From assembly GCF_042677945.1 (NCBI RefSeq), contig NZ_JBHUDN010000012.1: a stretch of DNA of 64,000 bases; one strand, 5' to 3'. This document shows positions 8,521 to 16,157 of this stretch, piece by piece. The stretch comes from Haloplanus litoreus. GTDB taxonomy: Archaea; Halobacteriota; Halobacteria; Halobacteriales; Haloferacaceae. Numbering within the stretch: position 1 is the stretch's first letter; each line of letters starts with the position of its first letter. A model generated the notes under the pieces. The model was not told the origin of the DNA. It searched no databases and was given only the letters and a program-made list of their open reading frames with translations. A program made the translations under genes and the position numbers.

Positions 8521-8982
8521 TCAGACGGTGTCGAGCGTGACGCTCTCGGCGGCCGCGTTGCGCAGGGCGTCCGAGCGGCCGTGCTCGCCGGGGGCGATGG
8601 CGAGCGTGCGGAGACCACAGGCGTTCGCCGTCTCGATAGCGGGCTTGAAGTCGATGTCGCGCGAGGCGACGGCGACCACGTCGGCGCGGCCTTCGACGGC
8701 AAAGCGAGTGAGGTCCACCGCGAGTTTCACGTCCACGTCGCCGCTGGTGACGACGACTTCGAATCCGCGAGCTTCGGCGGCCTGGATCAGCTTCGGCGTC
8801 GCGTGCTCGTCGACGTAGAGGCGGGTCGTGGCCGGCCGCCCGGCCGCGGCCGCCGCCTCGCGCACGTCGTCCAGGTCCACGTCGAACTCGTCGCGGAGGA
8901 CGTTCGGGCCGTCGACGAACAGTGCCACGCGTGGCTCGTCGTCGCCGGACCGCCCGTCAGCGAACCACCCGAAAGGGTCCAT
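8521..8982 (-). CDS. NYN/PIN-like domain protein (putative RNase)
   Basis: This 153-residue single-domain protein has the NYN pattern: an acidic residue in ALFVDGPNV (Asp24 with Asn27), TSGDVDVKLAVDL (Asp82, Asp84), and ASRDIDFKPAI (Asp109, Asp111). These would form the metal-binding acidic pocket. Strand-helix alternation fits a PIN-like fold. Archaeal relatives are presumed RNA-cleaving enzymes without a defined target. It is transcribed leftward ahead of the TatD-type gene and divergently from the membrane protein gene at 9076. Confidence 0.78.
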   Translation of the reverse strand: MDPFGWFADGRSGDDEPRVALFVDGPNVLRDEFDVDLDDVREAAAAAGRPATTRLYVDEHATPKLIQAAEARGFEVVVTSGDVDVKLAVDLTRFAVEGRADVVAVASRDIDFKPAIETANACGLRTLAIAPGEHGRSDALRNAAAESVTLDTV

Positions 8983-9075
8983 GGCATCCTTACCCCGCTC
9001 GCGTGGATATACGTCCCGGTTCTCGCTTCCGCCCGCTGTCGACGCCGTTTTGTGGAGCGGGGTCGGACGGCGAGT

Positions 9076-9432
9076 ATGCCCAGCGGCGTCCCACTCTCGC
9101 TCGACGAGACGCCCTACGACGCCACCGAGTTCTCCCGGTTGTGGGTCGTCGCCACGGCCACCTACGGCGTCGGCGATATCGTGACTACCATCGCGCTCGT
9201 CCGGTACAGTGTGTCGGTGAGCGAAGCCAACGCCCTCCTCAGGACGGTCATCGACGCCTTCGGTCTCTGGGGGTTGATCGGGTTGAAACTCGTCGCCTTC
9301 TTTACCTGTCTGGCGATCAGCCTCGCCGGCGCCGGCGACGACGACCCGCTGCTCTACTACGGACCGCCGACGATGCTCGCGCTCGTCGGTGCGTTCACCA
9401 CCGCGTACAACCTCCGCTTGCTAGTCGGCTAG
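9076..9432 (+). CDS. Small membrane protein (possibly DUF5658-like)
   Basis: This 118-residue protein has three or four hydrophobic segments (about 22-42, 58-88 and 95-115). ATG 9076 is chosen because the open frame upstream only mirrors the NYN gene. The YGVGDIVTTIALVR and NALLRTVIDAFGLWGLIGLK segments recall small haloarchaeal membrane proteins in the DUF5658 group; this assignment is tentative. A similar architecture occurs at 62320-62700. Confidence 0.55.
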   Translation: MPSGVPLSLDETPYDATEFSRLWVVATATYGVGDIVTTIALVRYSVSVSEANALLRTVIDAFGLWGLIGLKLVAFFTCLAISLAGAGDDDPLLYYGPPTMLALVGAFTTAYNLRLLVG

Positions 9433-9448
9433 CTGTTGCGAACGAACG

Positions 9449-9465
9449 CGCGGACGACGTCCGCG
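9449..9465. terminator. Hairpin between convergent genes
   Basis: A perfect 7-bp inverted repeat (CGCGGAC, 3-nt loop, GTCCGCG) sits in the 71-bp gap between the convergent genes ending at 9432 and 9504. Its placement suits termination, but there is no U-tract. Confidence 0.3.
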
Positions 9466-9503
9466 GCGAAGCGGGGACGCTATGGTGGCCGGGCGACCGA
9501 CGA

Positions 9504-10304
9504 TCAGGTCCGTCGAACCCTGACCTCGACGCCGTCGGGGTCGGTGGCGTCGACTCCTCTCGCCGCCGTCGTCCCCCCGCCGAGCCGTTCCCTCACCGCC
9601 GCCGTCGACTCCGCGAGGAACAGTTCGAACCACGCGAGTCCGCGCCCGCCCGTCGGTGCCGACCGCCCGTTCCAGGTGTTGAGTCCGACGTGGTGGTGGT
9701 AGTCGCCGTCCGCGAGAAAGAGCGCCGCGGGCATCGACTGCCGGATGTCGAGACCGAGGCCGTCGACGTACCACGCCCGCGCCGCAGCCAGCGACGAGAC
9801 TTCGAGGTGGACGTGGCCGATATCCGTCCCCGGCGGACACCGGTCGGTCCCGGCGGCCGCCTCGCGGAGTGGGTCGAGCGCCAGCGGTAACGTGTCCATC
9901 TCGACGCGTCCGTCGGCCGTCGTGGGCCAATCGGCCTGGGGACGGTCGCGGTAGAGTTCGATCCCGTTGCCCTCCGGATCGCTCAGATACAGCGCCTCGC
10001 TCACGTGGTGGTCCGACGCCCCGTCGAGTCGCCACGCCGTCTCGACTCGGTCGAGGGCGTCCCCGAGTGCCGCGCGCGAGGGGACCCGAAACGCCGTGTG
10101 GAAGAGACCGGCCGCCGCCGGGTCGCGGGCCGGTGTGTCGGGCGCGGCGAGCAACACCAGCAAAGGGCCGTCGCCGGCGCCGAGCACCGCCCGCTCGTCG
10201 TTTTGCGCCCGGCGTTCGAGACCGACGGCCCGTTCGTAGAACTCCACCATCCGGTCGAGGTCGGCCACCCGGAGCGCCACCCGTCCGATTCCCGGTGTCG
10301 TCAC
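9504..10304 (-). CDS. Two-domain VOC (glyoxalase/ring-cleavage dioxygenase) family protein
   Basis: This 266-residue protein has two vicinal-oxygen-chelate modules. The first begins GRVALRVADLDRMVEFYERAVGLE and ends NGIELYRDRPQ. The second begins near residue 160 with GHVHLEVSSLAAARAWYVDGLGL and ends AWFELFLAES. Candidate metal ligands are the His in GHVHLEV, the His in YHHHVGLNTW, and the Glu in AWFELF. The layout resembles CatE-like catechol 2,3-dioxygenases, which would fit the MhpD-like hydratase at 977-1750, but the substrate is unproven. Confidence 0.75.
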   Translation of the reverse strand: MTTPGIGRVALRVADLDRMVEFYERAVGLERRAQNDERAVLGAGDGPLLVLLAAPDTPARDPAAAGLFHTAFRVPSRAALGDALDRVETAWRLDGASDHHVSEALYLSDPEGNGIELYRDRPQADWPTTADGRVEMDTLPLALDPLREAAAGTDRCPPGTDIGHVHLEVSSLAAARAWYVDGLGLDIRQSMPAALFLADGDYHHHVGLNTWNGRSAPTGGRGLAWFELFLAESTAAVRERLGGGTTAARGVDATDPDGVEVRVRRT

Positions 10305-10448
10305 GACGCCGGACTACGCGACACGGGCACTTGCCTCTGCCGGATGCCCCGCTGCGCCGGGTTTGATATCGCGATATGCTGTTTATCTCATAACTACCCG
10401 GTCGACAGGGGACAAAAGCATTAGGTCCCGAGGCGACGTGGCGTCGCT
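10305..10448. promoter_or_regulatory. Divergent promoter region with 12-bp palindrome
   Basis: This 144-bp gap separates the VOC gene from gcvT. It contains the perfect palindrome ATATCGCGATAT at 10366-10377, an AT-rich GTTTATCTC stretch at 10380-10388 and an ACAAAAGCATTAGG stretch about 25-35 bp before gcvT. The palindrome is a plausible operator; nothing shows which protein binds it. Confidence 0.4.
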
Positions 10449-11540
10449 ATGGGCCTACGGAAACCACCCTTGCGGGAGACACACGCCTCGCAGGGTGCGT
10501 CGTTCACCGAATTCGGCGGCTGGGACATGCCGGTGGAGTTCGACTCCATCCGAACCGAACACGCGGCCGTCCGAGAGTCCGCGGGGCTCTTCGACGTGTC
10601 ACACATGGGCGAAATCGAGGTGTCCGGCCCCGACGCGGGACCGTTGTTGAACCGACTGACCACCAACGACGTGGACGAACTCGAACCGGGCGATACCCAG
10701 TACTCGTGTATCACCGACGAGGACGGCATCATCCTCGACGACACGATGGTGTTCCGGCTCCCCGACGACGGGGATTCGCGCTACCTGTTCATCCCGAACG
10801 CCGGCCACGACGCCGAGATGTACACGCGATGGGTCGAGTATCGCGACGAGTGGGACCTAGACGCGACGGTCCGGAACACGACCGAGGAGTGGGCGATGTT
10901 CGCCCTTCAGGGACCGGACGCCCAGGACCTCGCCGCCGAGGCGACGGAGGGCGCGACCCGTGACATCCCACGTTTCGAGGCGACGTTTCTCGACGTGGCG
11001 GGGGTTCGATCCTTCGCGTCGCGGACGGGCTACACCGGCGAGGACGGGTTCGAGTTCCTCTGTCCGTGGGGCGACGCCGAGACGGTGTGGGAGGCCTTCG
11101 ACTGCCAGCCCTGTGGTCTCGGATCGCGAGACACCCTGCGCATGGAGATGGGCTTTCTCCTCGCCGGACAGGATTTCGACCCCGAGGAGGAGCCACGGAC
11201 GCCCTACGAGGCGGGTGTCGGCTGGACGGTCGACCTCGATACGGAGTTCGTGGGGCGTGACGCCCTCGAGGCCGTCGAGCGAGAGGGCATCGACGAACGG
11301 TTCCGCGGCGTCCAGTTGCAGGAACGGGGCGTCCCGCGGCACGGCTACGAGGTGGTCGACGCCGACGGCGACCACCTCGGGCACCTCACGAGCGGCACGA
11401 TGAGTCCCACACTCGGCGAACCGATCGGTCTCGGCTATCTCTCGGACGAAGAGGCACCCCCGGGGACCCGCGTTCGGGTCGTGGTTCGGGGCGAACCGAA
11501 GCAGGCAAACGTAGTGACTCCCCCATTCATCGACAAATGA
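10449..11540 (+). CDS. gcvT: Glycine cleavage system T protein (aminomethyltransferase)
   Basis: This 363-residue protein transfers the methylene group from aminomethyl-lipoyl-H protein to tetrahydrofolate and releases ammonia. Family signatures are clear: PLRETHASQGASFTEFGGWDMPVEF-type start (residues 5-30), VSHMGEIEVSGPDA, NRLTTNDV, RTGYTGEDGFE in the folate-binding core, LRMEMGF, and the C-terminal beta-barrel with GHLTSGTMSPTLG. Its stop overlaps the gcvH start by four bases, indicating translational coupling. The gcvP genes are not in this window. Confidence 0.95.
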   Translation: MGLRKPPLRETHASQGASFTEFGGWDMPVEFDSIRTEHAAVRESAGLFDVSHMGEIEVSGPDAGPLLNRLTTNDVDELEPGDTQYSCITDEDGIILDDTMVFRLPDDGDSRYLFIPNAGHDAEMYTRWVEYRDEWDLDATVRNTTEEWAMFALQGPDAQDLAAEATEGATRDIPRFEATFLDVAGVRSFASRTGYTGEDGFEFLCPWGDAETVWEAFDCQPCGLGSRDTLRMEMGFLLAGQDFDPEEEPRTPYEAGVGWTVDLDTEFVGRDALEAVEREGIDERFRGVQLQERGVPRHGYEVVDADGDHLGHLTSGTMSPTLGEPIGLGYLSDEEAPPGTRVRVVVRGEPKQANVVTPPFIDK

Positions 11541-11965
11541 GCTTCGACGTACCCGCGGACCGACGATACCTGGAATCGCACGAGTGGACGACGACCGACG
11601 GTGACAGCGTGGAACACGGTTCCACGAGCAGCCGGACCGAGTCCGGCGACACCGTTCGCATCGGCATCACGGACTTCGCACAGGACGAACTCGGTGACGT
11701 GGTGTTCGTCGAACTGCCGGCGGCCGGCGACGAGGTGGTGGCCGGCGAGGAGTTCGGCGTGGTCGAGAGCATCAAGGCCGTCTCGGATCTGGTCTCGCCC
11801 GTCTCGGGGACCGTCACCGCCGTTAACGAGGACCTGTTCGACGCGCCGGAACTGGTGAATCAGGACCCTTACGGCGACGGCTGGATGCTCGAAGTCGACC
11901 CGAGTTCGGAGAACGAGTTCGAGAACCTGCTGACGGCCGACGAGTACCGCGACAACGTCGAGTAG
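11537..11965 (+). CDS. gcvH: Glycine cleavage system H protein with 15-residue insertion
   Basis: This 142-residue lipoyl carrier shuttles the aminomethyl group between P and T proteins. The lipoylated Lys is Lys80 in GVVESIKAVSD, and the flanking ITDFAQDELGDVVFVELP and NEDLFDAPELVNQDPYGDGWM segments are canonical. Between TTDGD and TVRIGI there is an extra 15 residues (26-40, SVEHGSTSSRTESGD) that I do not expect from the usual haloarchaeal pattern, where HEW is followed after about six residues by the T-x-R-x-GI strand. The underlying DNA is two perfect hairpins (see repeat at 11606-11650). The frame is intact. Confidence 0.93.
   Translation: MSFDVPADRRYLESHEWTTTDGDSVEHGSTSSRTESGDTVRIGITDFAQDELGDVVFVELPAAGDEVVAGEEFGVVESIKAVSDLVSPVSGTVTAVNEDLFDAPELVNQDPYGDGWMLEVDPSSENEFENLLTADEYRDNVE
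11606..11650 (+). repeat. In-frame double-palindrome insertion within gcvH
   Basis: This 45-bp segment holds CGTGGAAC-ACG-GTTCCACG (11608-11626, perfect 8-bp arms) and CCGGAC-CGA-GTCCGG (11632-11646, perfect 6-bp arms). It is bordered by GGTGAC (11600-11605) and GGCGAC (11645-11650), which look like a slightly diverged direct repeat. It preserves the reading frame. Confidence 0.7.
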
Positions 11966-11990
11966 CGGCCCCTTCTCGCCGTTCGTCCCG

Positions 11991-12161
11991 TCAGAACCCG
12001 ACGTGTTCGGAGCTATCGATGCCGTCGATCCGGATCAGACCGTAGTCGCACTCGGTACAGGACCACTTCGTCTTCTCGCCCAGGTGGAGCGTCGTACTCG
12101 CTGTCCGCCAGAACCGGTCGTTCGAACACTCCGGGCAGTCGTGGGCCATCTCCAGGCTCAT
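11991..12161 (-). CDS. Small CPXC zinc-finger protein
   Basis: This is a 56-residue protein starting MSLEMAHDCPEC. ATG 12159-12161 is preceded by a strong GGAGGT Shine-Dalgarno, which excludes the longer upstream frame. Two Cys pairs (CPEC and CTEC, about 25 residues apart) would bind one zinc. Many such micro-proteins occur in haloarchaea and their roles are mostly unknown. It is convergent with gcvH and divergent from the HalOD1 gene. Confidence 0.72.
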   Translation of the reverse strand: MSLEMAHDCPECSNDRFWRTASTTLHLGEKTKWSCTECDYGLIRIDGIDSSEHVGF

Positions 12162-12330
12162 ACCTCCGTTTCCGCGGCCGGCCGTGTTGAAGATACTGAT
12201 TCCCGAACCCCGCGATAAACTGTATAGCGCGATAGCAAGTTCCGGTGGCGGCGCGTTCGGACTGCGTGTCCGGGCCGCCCGTGACGTGTGCGGTCGACCG
12301 CGGCGGCGCGTCGCCCGACGCGGTGCCACG

Positions 12331-12714
12331 ATGCACGTCACTCCCGAACTTGTTTTGACAAAACGGGTGAAAATCACCTCCCATTTTGTTCGTCCGGCAC
12401 GAGTTGCCACTGTGGAGTACGAAATTGGCCCGAACGAACCGGTCAGCACGGCCGTTGTACGCGCCGTGAGTGCCGTCCAGGGTCGTGAACCGTGTTCCCT
12501 TCAGCCGCTGGCGGACGCCGTCGATCCGGGTGCGTTGGATGCGCTGTTCGCCCCGCAGTGCGGCGGCACACCGCGGGTGGGCGGACGCCTCTCGTTCGTA
12601 TTCAACGGTTGTCACGTCACTGTCGACAACGGCGAGTATCTCACCCTCCAGTTGCTCGAAGATCGATCTTGCGACGAACGTGACGAGGAGTACCTCGACG
12701 GTCGATTTCGGTGA
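12331..12714 (+). CDS. HalOD1 output-domain protein
   Basis: This 127-residue protein has a C-terminal half matching the HalOD1 domain: VEYEIGPNEPVSTAVVRAVS, then LQPLADAVDPGALDALF, then GGRLSFVFNGCHVTVDNGEYL. HalOD1 is a stand-alone or response-regulator-linked output domain in haloarchaeal signalling; its partner is unknown. ATG 12331 is preferred, since upstream codons of the open frame are Arg-rich and unlike protein. The gene ends 15 bp before the convergent TrmB-type gene. Confidence 0.7.
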   Translation: MHVTPELVLTKRVKITSHFVRPARVATVEYEIGPNEPVSTAVVRAVSAVQGREPCSLQPLADAVDPGALDALFAPQCGGTPRVGGRLSFVFNGCHVTVDNGEYLTLQLLEDRSCDERDEEYLDGRFR

Positions 12715-12729
12715 CGGGGCGCCGCGGAC

Positions 12730-13533
12730 TCACTTCCCGGGGTCGCGGACGGGTAACAATCCTTGGGCCATGAGTCGCCGGGCGATCACGACGAGACCGT
12801 TCCCGAACCCCTCGCCGAAGACCGCTCGTTCCTCCTTGGTGCCGGGCATGATCGAACTCACGAGGATCGTCGAGCGGTCGGTCAGGAGGAGTCGGCCGAT
12901 CGCCGCGTCCTCTTCGGTAGCGTTCTCGCCGTGTAGCCACTCCAGACCGGAGAGGAACGTCGTGGCGTTCGGCACGGCCGTTTGGATCTGGTCCTGAAGG
13001 GATTCGGTCAACGCGCCGACGAGAAGGTCGACCTCGGTACCCACGTCGTTGAGGCTGGTAACGAGGCTCTCGGTCAGCAGTGACCCGTCACCGACGATGA
13101 GAACGATCTCGTCCGCCGATTTCCTGATGAGCTTGTTCGTCCGGTTTTCGATCGCGTCTCGCCCGGACATCGCCCACACCCGTTGGACGGGGGTTTCGTC
13201 CTCCCCGTCCACGATTTCGACCGTCTCCAGGGCGTCGTGGAGTCGTTCGACGCGGTCTTCGTACTGGTCGCGTAGGGTCTCGGCCGCCTCTTCCAGCGGA
13301 ACCGCCCGAAACTGCTGCGGGCTCGAATGCTGGATCTCGACCAGGCCTTGTGCCTCCAGTACTCGAATCGCGTCGTACACCCGTGTCCGGGGGACTTCGG
13401 TCATCTCGCTCAGTTGCTTCGCCGTCCCCGTGTGGAGACGAGACAAGCCGACGAAGCATCGCGCCTCGTATTCTTTCAGGCCGAGTTGCTGGAGGACTTC
13501 GATTGCCTCCTCCAAGTTATCAGTCGTATTCAT
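12730..13533 (-). CDS. TrmB-family transcriptional regulator (copy 1)
   Basis: This 267-residue protein (ATG 13531-13533) has an N-terminal winged helix at residues 8-75 (GLKEYEARCFVGLSRLHTG; then QLSEMTEVPRTRVYDAIRVL, the recognition helix), a coiled-coil linker, and a C-terminal region from about residue 110 with KSADEIVLIVGDGSL, which resembles the phospholipase-D-like fold of TrmB effector domains. TrmB proteins respond to sugars or metabolites. It is paralogous to and divergent from the regulator at 13921-14718. Two TCCCGGGA palindromes lie just upstream of its start and may be its own operator. Confidence 0.85.
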   Translation of the reverse strand: MNTTDNLEEAIEVLQQLGLKEYEARCFVGLSRLHTGTAKQLSEMTEVPRTRVYDAIRVLEAQGLVEIQHSSPQQFRAVPLEEAAETLRDQYEDRVERLHDALETVEIVDGEDETPVQRVWAMSGRDAIENRTNKLIRKSADEIVLIVGDGSLLTESLVTSLNDVGTEVDLLVGALTESLQDQIQTAVPNATTFLSGLEWLHGENATEEDAAIGRLLLTDRSTILVSSIMPGTKEERAVFGEGFGNGLVVIARRLMAQGLLPVRDPGK

Positions 13534-13920
13534 GTGTCCCAACCTCCCGGGAAATCCCGGGAACTCGCTAAATCATTGATCTCCGGCACGGATAGGTATT
13601 GTTACTCCTGTCGTGACGGCGACCCCCGGGAAGCACCCTCTGAATATCCCGGATGGTCGAATCCCCCGTGTACTCGAATTGACTGATCACGTTGTGATAT
13701 TCATAGTGACAGCAGACCGCTATCGCGTTTCGCTGTGCGTAGTACGAGTCATCGACGAAGGACGTAAAGTCACCCGTTTAATCACAAAAGAAATATACCC
13801 GGTGGAATCCAACCTTCAGTCGGCACGCAGTTCAGTTCTGTGTCCCAACCACCGTACTGTTGCGTGTCGGCCCGGCCACGTTCCGTGGCGGGGTTCTCGA
13901 TAATACACACCGTCAAACCG
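13534..13920. promoter_or_regulatory. Shared regulatory region between two divergent TrmB-type genes
   Basis: This 387-bp gap contains no credible gene. It has two TCCCGGGA palindromes at 13545-13552 and 13555-13562, a near-copy CCCCGGGA at 13624-13631, a TATA-like GATTTAGC (minus strand, about 13567-13574) for the leftward gene, a hairpin GCCACG-TTC-CGTGGC at about 13876-13890, and a TCGATAATACAC stretch shortly before the rightward start. It is more AT-rich than surrounding genes. Confidence 0.5.
13545..13562. promoter_or_regulatory. Tandem 8-bp palindromes, 10-bp period (candidate operator)
   Basis: TCCCGGGA occurs twice, separated by AA, so repeat centres are exactly one DNA turn apart. 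They lie 12-29 bp before the start codon of the leftward TrmB-type gene, where bound protein would block transcription initiation. Confidence 0.5.
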
Positions 13921-14718
13921 ATGAACAGCGATCCAACCGAAGACCCAGAGACGGCCGCGATCGAGCAACTCGAACGATTCGGGCTGAGTACCTACGCCGC
14001 ACGGACGTTCGTCGCGCTCGCTGGGCTCGGTACGGGGACGGCGAGGGACGTCAGTCAGGTGTCGGAGGTGCCACGGACACGGGTGTACGACGCGATCGAC
14101 GAACTACACGATCGGGGTCTCGTCGACATCCTCCAATCGTCGCCCAAGCGGTTCTGGGCCATTTCCGGCGAAACGGCGAGTCGGACGTTCGAACACGAGC
14201 TACAGCACCGCACGGACGTCCTGCGGACGGCGCTGAGGGAACTCGAACCGATCGAACGTCGCGCCGAGCAGCGTGGCGTCTGGACGGTCGACGGACAGAT
14301 GGCCGTCACCCAACGAGTGCTGGAGTTCTTTTCCAGCGCGGACGACGAAATCGTCTACATGACCGTCGAGGACCTCCTCACAGACGAACTGATCGACGGT
14401 CTGAGTGAGGCCGCGAACCGGGGCGTCTCGATCAAGCTCGGCGGCGTGTCGACGGACGTCCAGGAGCGTATTCAGGACGAGATCCCCGGCGCGACGATGT
14501 TCGAGTCGCTGTGGGTCTGGTCGGATACGTCGGCGGGGCGGCTCATGATGGTCGACGGACGAAAAACGCTCGTGAGTGCGCTCGTCAACGGTCTGGATGC
14601 GGATCCCACCGATCCGCGATCGGAAACCGCAATTTGGGGCGAAGGCGAGACGAACAGTCTGGTCGTGGTCCTGCGGGCAATCTTCACTTGGCGACTCGAC
14701 GCGGACGAATCATGGTAA
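13921..14718 (+). CDS. TrmB-family transcriptional regulator (copy 2)
   Basis: This 265-residue paralogue of the gene at 12730-13533 has the same plan: winged helix (GLSTYAARTFVALAGLGTGTA; SEVPRTRVYDAIDEL), a helical linker, then a C-terminal effector domain from about residue 125 (SADDEIVYMTVEDLL; LMMVDGRKTLVSALVNG). ATG 13921 is the first in-frame ATG after the AT-rich promoter. The two copies share the VPRTRVYDAI recognition helix, so they could bind overlapping sites or form heterodimers; this is inference. Confidence 0.85.
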   Translation: MNSDPTEDPETAAIEQLERFGLSTYAARTFVALAGLGTGTARDVSQVSEVPRTRVYDAIDELHDRGLVDILQSSPKRFWAISGETASRTFEHELQHRTDVLRTALRELEPIERRAEQRGVWTVDGQMAVTQRVLEFFSSADDEIVYMTVEDLLTDELIDGLSEAANRGVSIKLGGVSTDVQERIQDEIPGATMFESLWVWSDTSAGRLMMVDGRKTLVSALVNGLDADPTDPRSETAIWGEGETNSLVVVLRAIFTWRLDADESW

Positions 14719-14963
14719 CGGGATCCGACACGTCGTAACGGCGTCGGACGCCCTGCCGGTCGGACGGCACTCACACGGCCGCGAAGAGCGTTTTCGTCGG
14801 GGATGGATTCGTCGTCACAGAGTCACCGTTCGACACCGTCGAATCGTCGTCCGTCGGGACGGTTCGAGACACACCGGGGTAGCGTCGGGTGGCGACTCCG
14901 GAATCGTGGAATCGCCGACCGGGGAGCCGAAACGCCGTATCACCGGGTGGACGACGACCGACG

Positions 14964-15296
14964 TCAGGGATTCGGCGGCGACGCTTCCGTCGGGAGCGAG
15001 TCGAGGATCGTCTCGACCTGCTCGTTGGGCTGGTACCGAACGGCTCCGCTTCCGAGTTCGAATTCGACGACGCCGTACTCCGCTAACTTCGGCAGATGAG
15101 TGTGATGGAGTTGGATGGCGAGCTGTTCGCGGTCCCGCAGTGAGCCGCTTTTGCCGTCGCACCCCTCACTGTGCAACTGTTCGGCGAGATCCTCGAGTGT
15201 CGTCGCCCCGTCGGCCTCGTGGCGAAGATGGTGGACGACACGACGTCGGTGCCGATCGGAGACGAGTTCGAGACACGCGTCGAGACTGTTCGTCAC
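14964..15296 (-). CDS. DUF7344-like HTH protein
   Basis: This 110-residue winged-helix protein starts at GTG 15294-15296 (VTNSLDACLELVSDRHRRRVVHHLRHE). The pattern DRHRRRVVHHLR, LEDLAEQLH, LAIQLHHTHLPKLAEYGVVEFE is typical of small haloarchaeal ArsR-like regulators of the DUF7344 group. No sensor domain is present. An AT-rich segment at 15340-15362 upstream could hold its promoter. The 245 bp between this gene and the TrmB-type gene contain no convincing ORF. Confidence 0.72.
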   Translation of the reverse strand: MTNSLDACLELVSDRHRRRVVHHLRHEADGATTLEDLAEQLHSEGCDGKSGSLRDREQLAIQLHHTHLPKLAEYGVVEFELGSGAVRYQPNEQVETILDSLPTEASPPNP

Positions 15297-15728
15297 AGCA
15301 CGCTATTCCCTCTCGGACGCCTCAAAGGCCGCTATTTTCACACTCGTGTAAATTTTGATTATCCGAGTTACACGCCACCACCCGGCGTGGTCGGCAGTCG
15401 GTCGACGCCGCGACGGCGAAAATCGCCCGTCCGGCCGCTACCGACGAATCGGAAGCGACGTCCGGTGTCCGACCACGGTAACTGTGCGATGGACACCGCT
15501 ACCGCCCCGTTTTCGGGCCGACACGCTGTGCGTGTCGCGACTGCGGAGACGACATCGAAGCGCCCGACGGCGCGGGCGACTGCCCACGCTTGAGGGGCCG
15601 ATCACCCGCGACGGGCGCGTCCCACACGACGGGGATCGCGTCCCGCAGGAATTAGACACCCACCGGCGGCGTTCGAGGCGCACTGCTGTGGTGACCTCCC
15701 TTATCCGACTGGAGACCCAACCGCGAGC
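15297..15728. other. Intergenic region with possible zinc-ribbon remnant
   Basis: No complete gene was found in these 432 bp. One plus-strand frame at 15482-15655 encodes, without a start codon, a CACRDCGDDIEAPDGAGDCPR stretch that resembles one knuckle and part of the second of a zinc ribbon, then loses similarity before a stop. It is preceded by a stop at 15479-15481. I read it as a possible decayed micro-protein gene. The AT-rich end at 15340-15362 is promoter-like for the leftward HTH gene. Confidence 0.25.
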
Positions 15729-15968
15729 ATGGCCCGCTACGAGGCATCCTTCGAGATAGACTCGAAGACCGATTCGTACGCCGCTCGACGCATTCTGGAA
15801 CAGGTGTACGATACGATTCGGGAGGAATCGCAAGGCGGTTGGGGAGGGTCGGACGATGCCGACGAACTCCTGCGAGAGTTCCGAACGCTTCGAGATGCAG
15901 CGAAGCGTCGACGGCCGGGACGACTGACAATCACCTACGAGCAAGCGGACGACGCGTTCGAGGACTGA
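15729..15968 (+). CDS. Conserved-looking small protein, function unknown
   Basis: This 79-residue soluble protein starts at ATG 15729. It opens with a beta strand (ARYEASFEID), a helix (SYAARRILEQVYDTIREE), a second helix rich in charged residues (LLREFRTLRDAAKRR), and a closing strand (RLTITYEQADDAFED). Strong third-position GC and the ordered charge pattern support it being real. No family is recognised. It precedes the CNNM/CBS gene by 189 bp. Confidence 0.5.
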   Translation: MARYEASFEIDSKTDSYAARRILEQVYDTIREESQGGWGGSDDADELLREFRTLRDAAKRRRPGRLTITYEQADDAFED

Positions 15969-16157
15969 CGCCGTGAACACCGTTGGGACTCGGCGGTTGC
16001 CGGGACCCTGCGTGAGACGCCTAGTGCCGACGGGACGAACACGGCCCTCTCGTCCGCCCGTCCCCCCGCTCTGCCTCCGACACCGATCCGGATTTCGACC
16101 GTCGACGAGCGGCGAGGTATCCACCTCCTACAAGTTCCCACTCGACGATAACAGAAC

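Noticed and set aside
11606..11650. gcvH insertion as a sequencing or assembly artefact
   Set aside because: It is exactly 15 codons with an intact frame and well-formed palindromes; an artefact would more likely shift the frame. Re-reading raw data would settle it.
14719..14963. Possible gene between the second TrmB-type gene and the DUF7344-like gene
   Set aside because: Open frames here are Ser/Arg-rich with no ribosome site, no codon-position bias and no motif.
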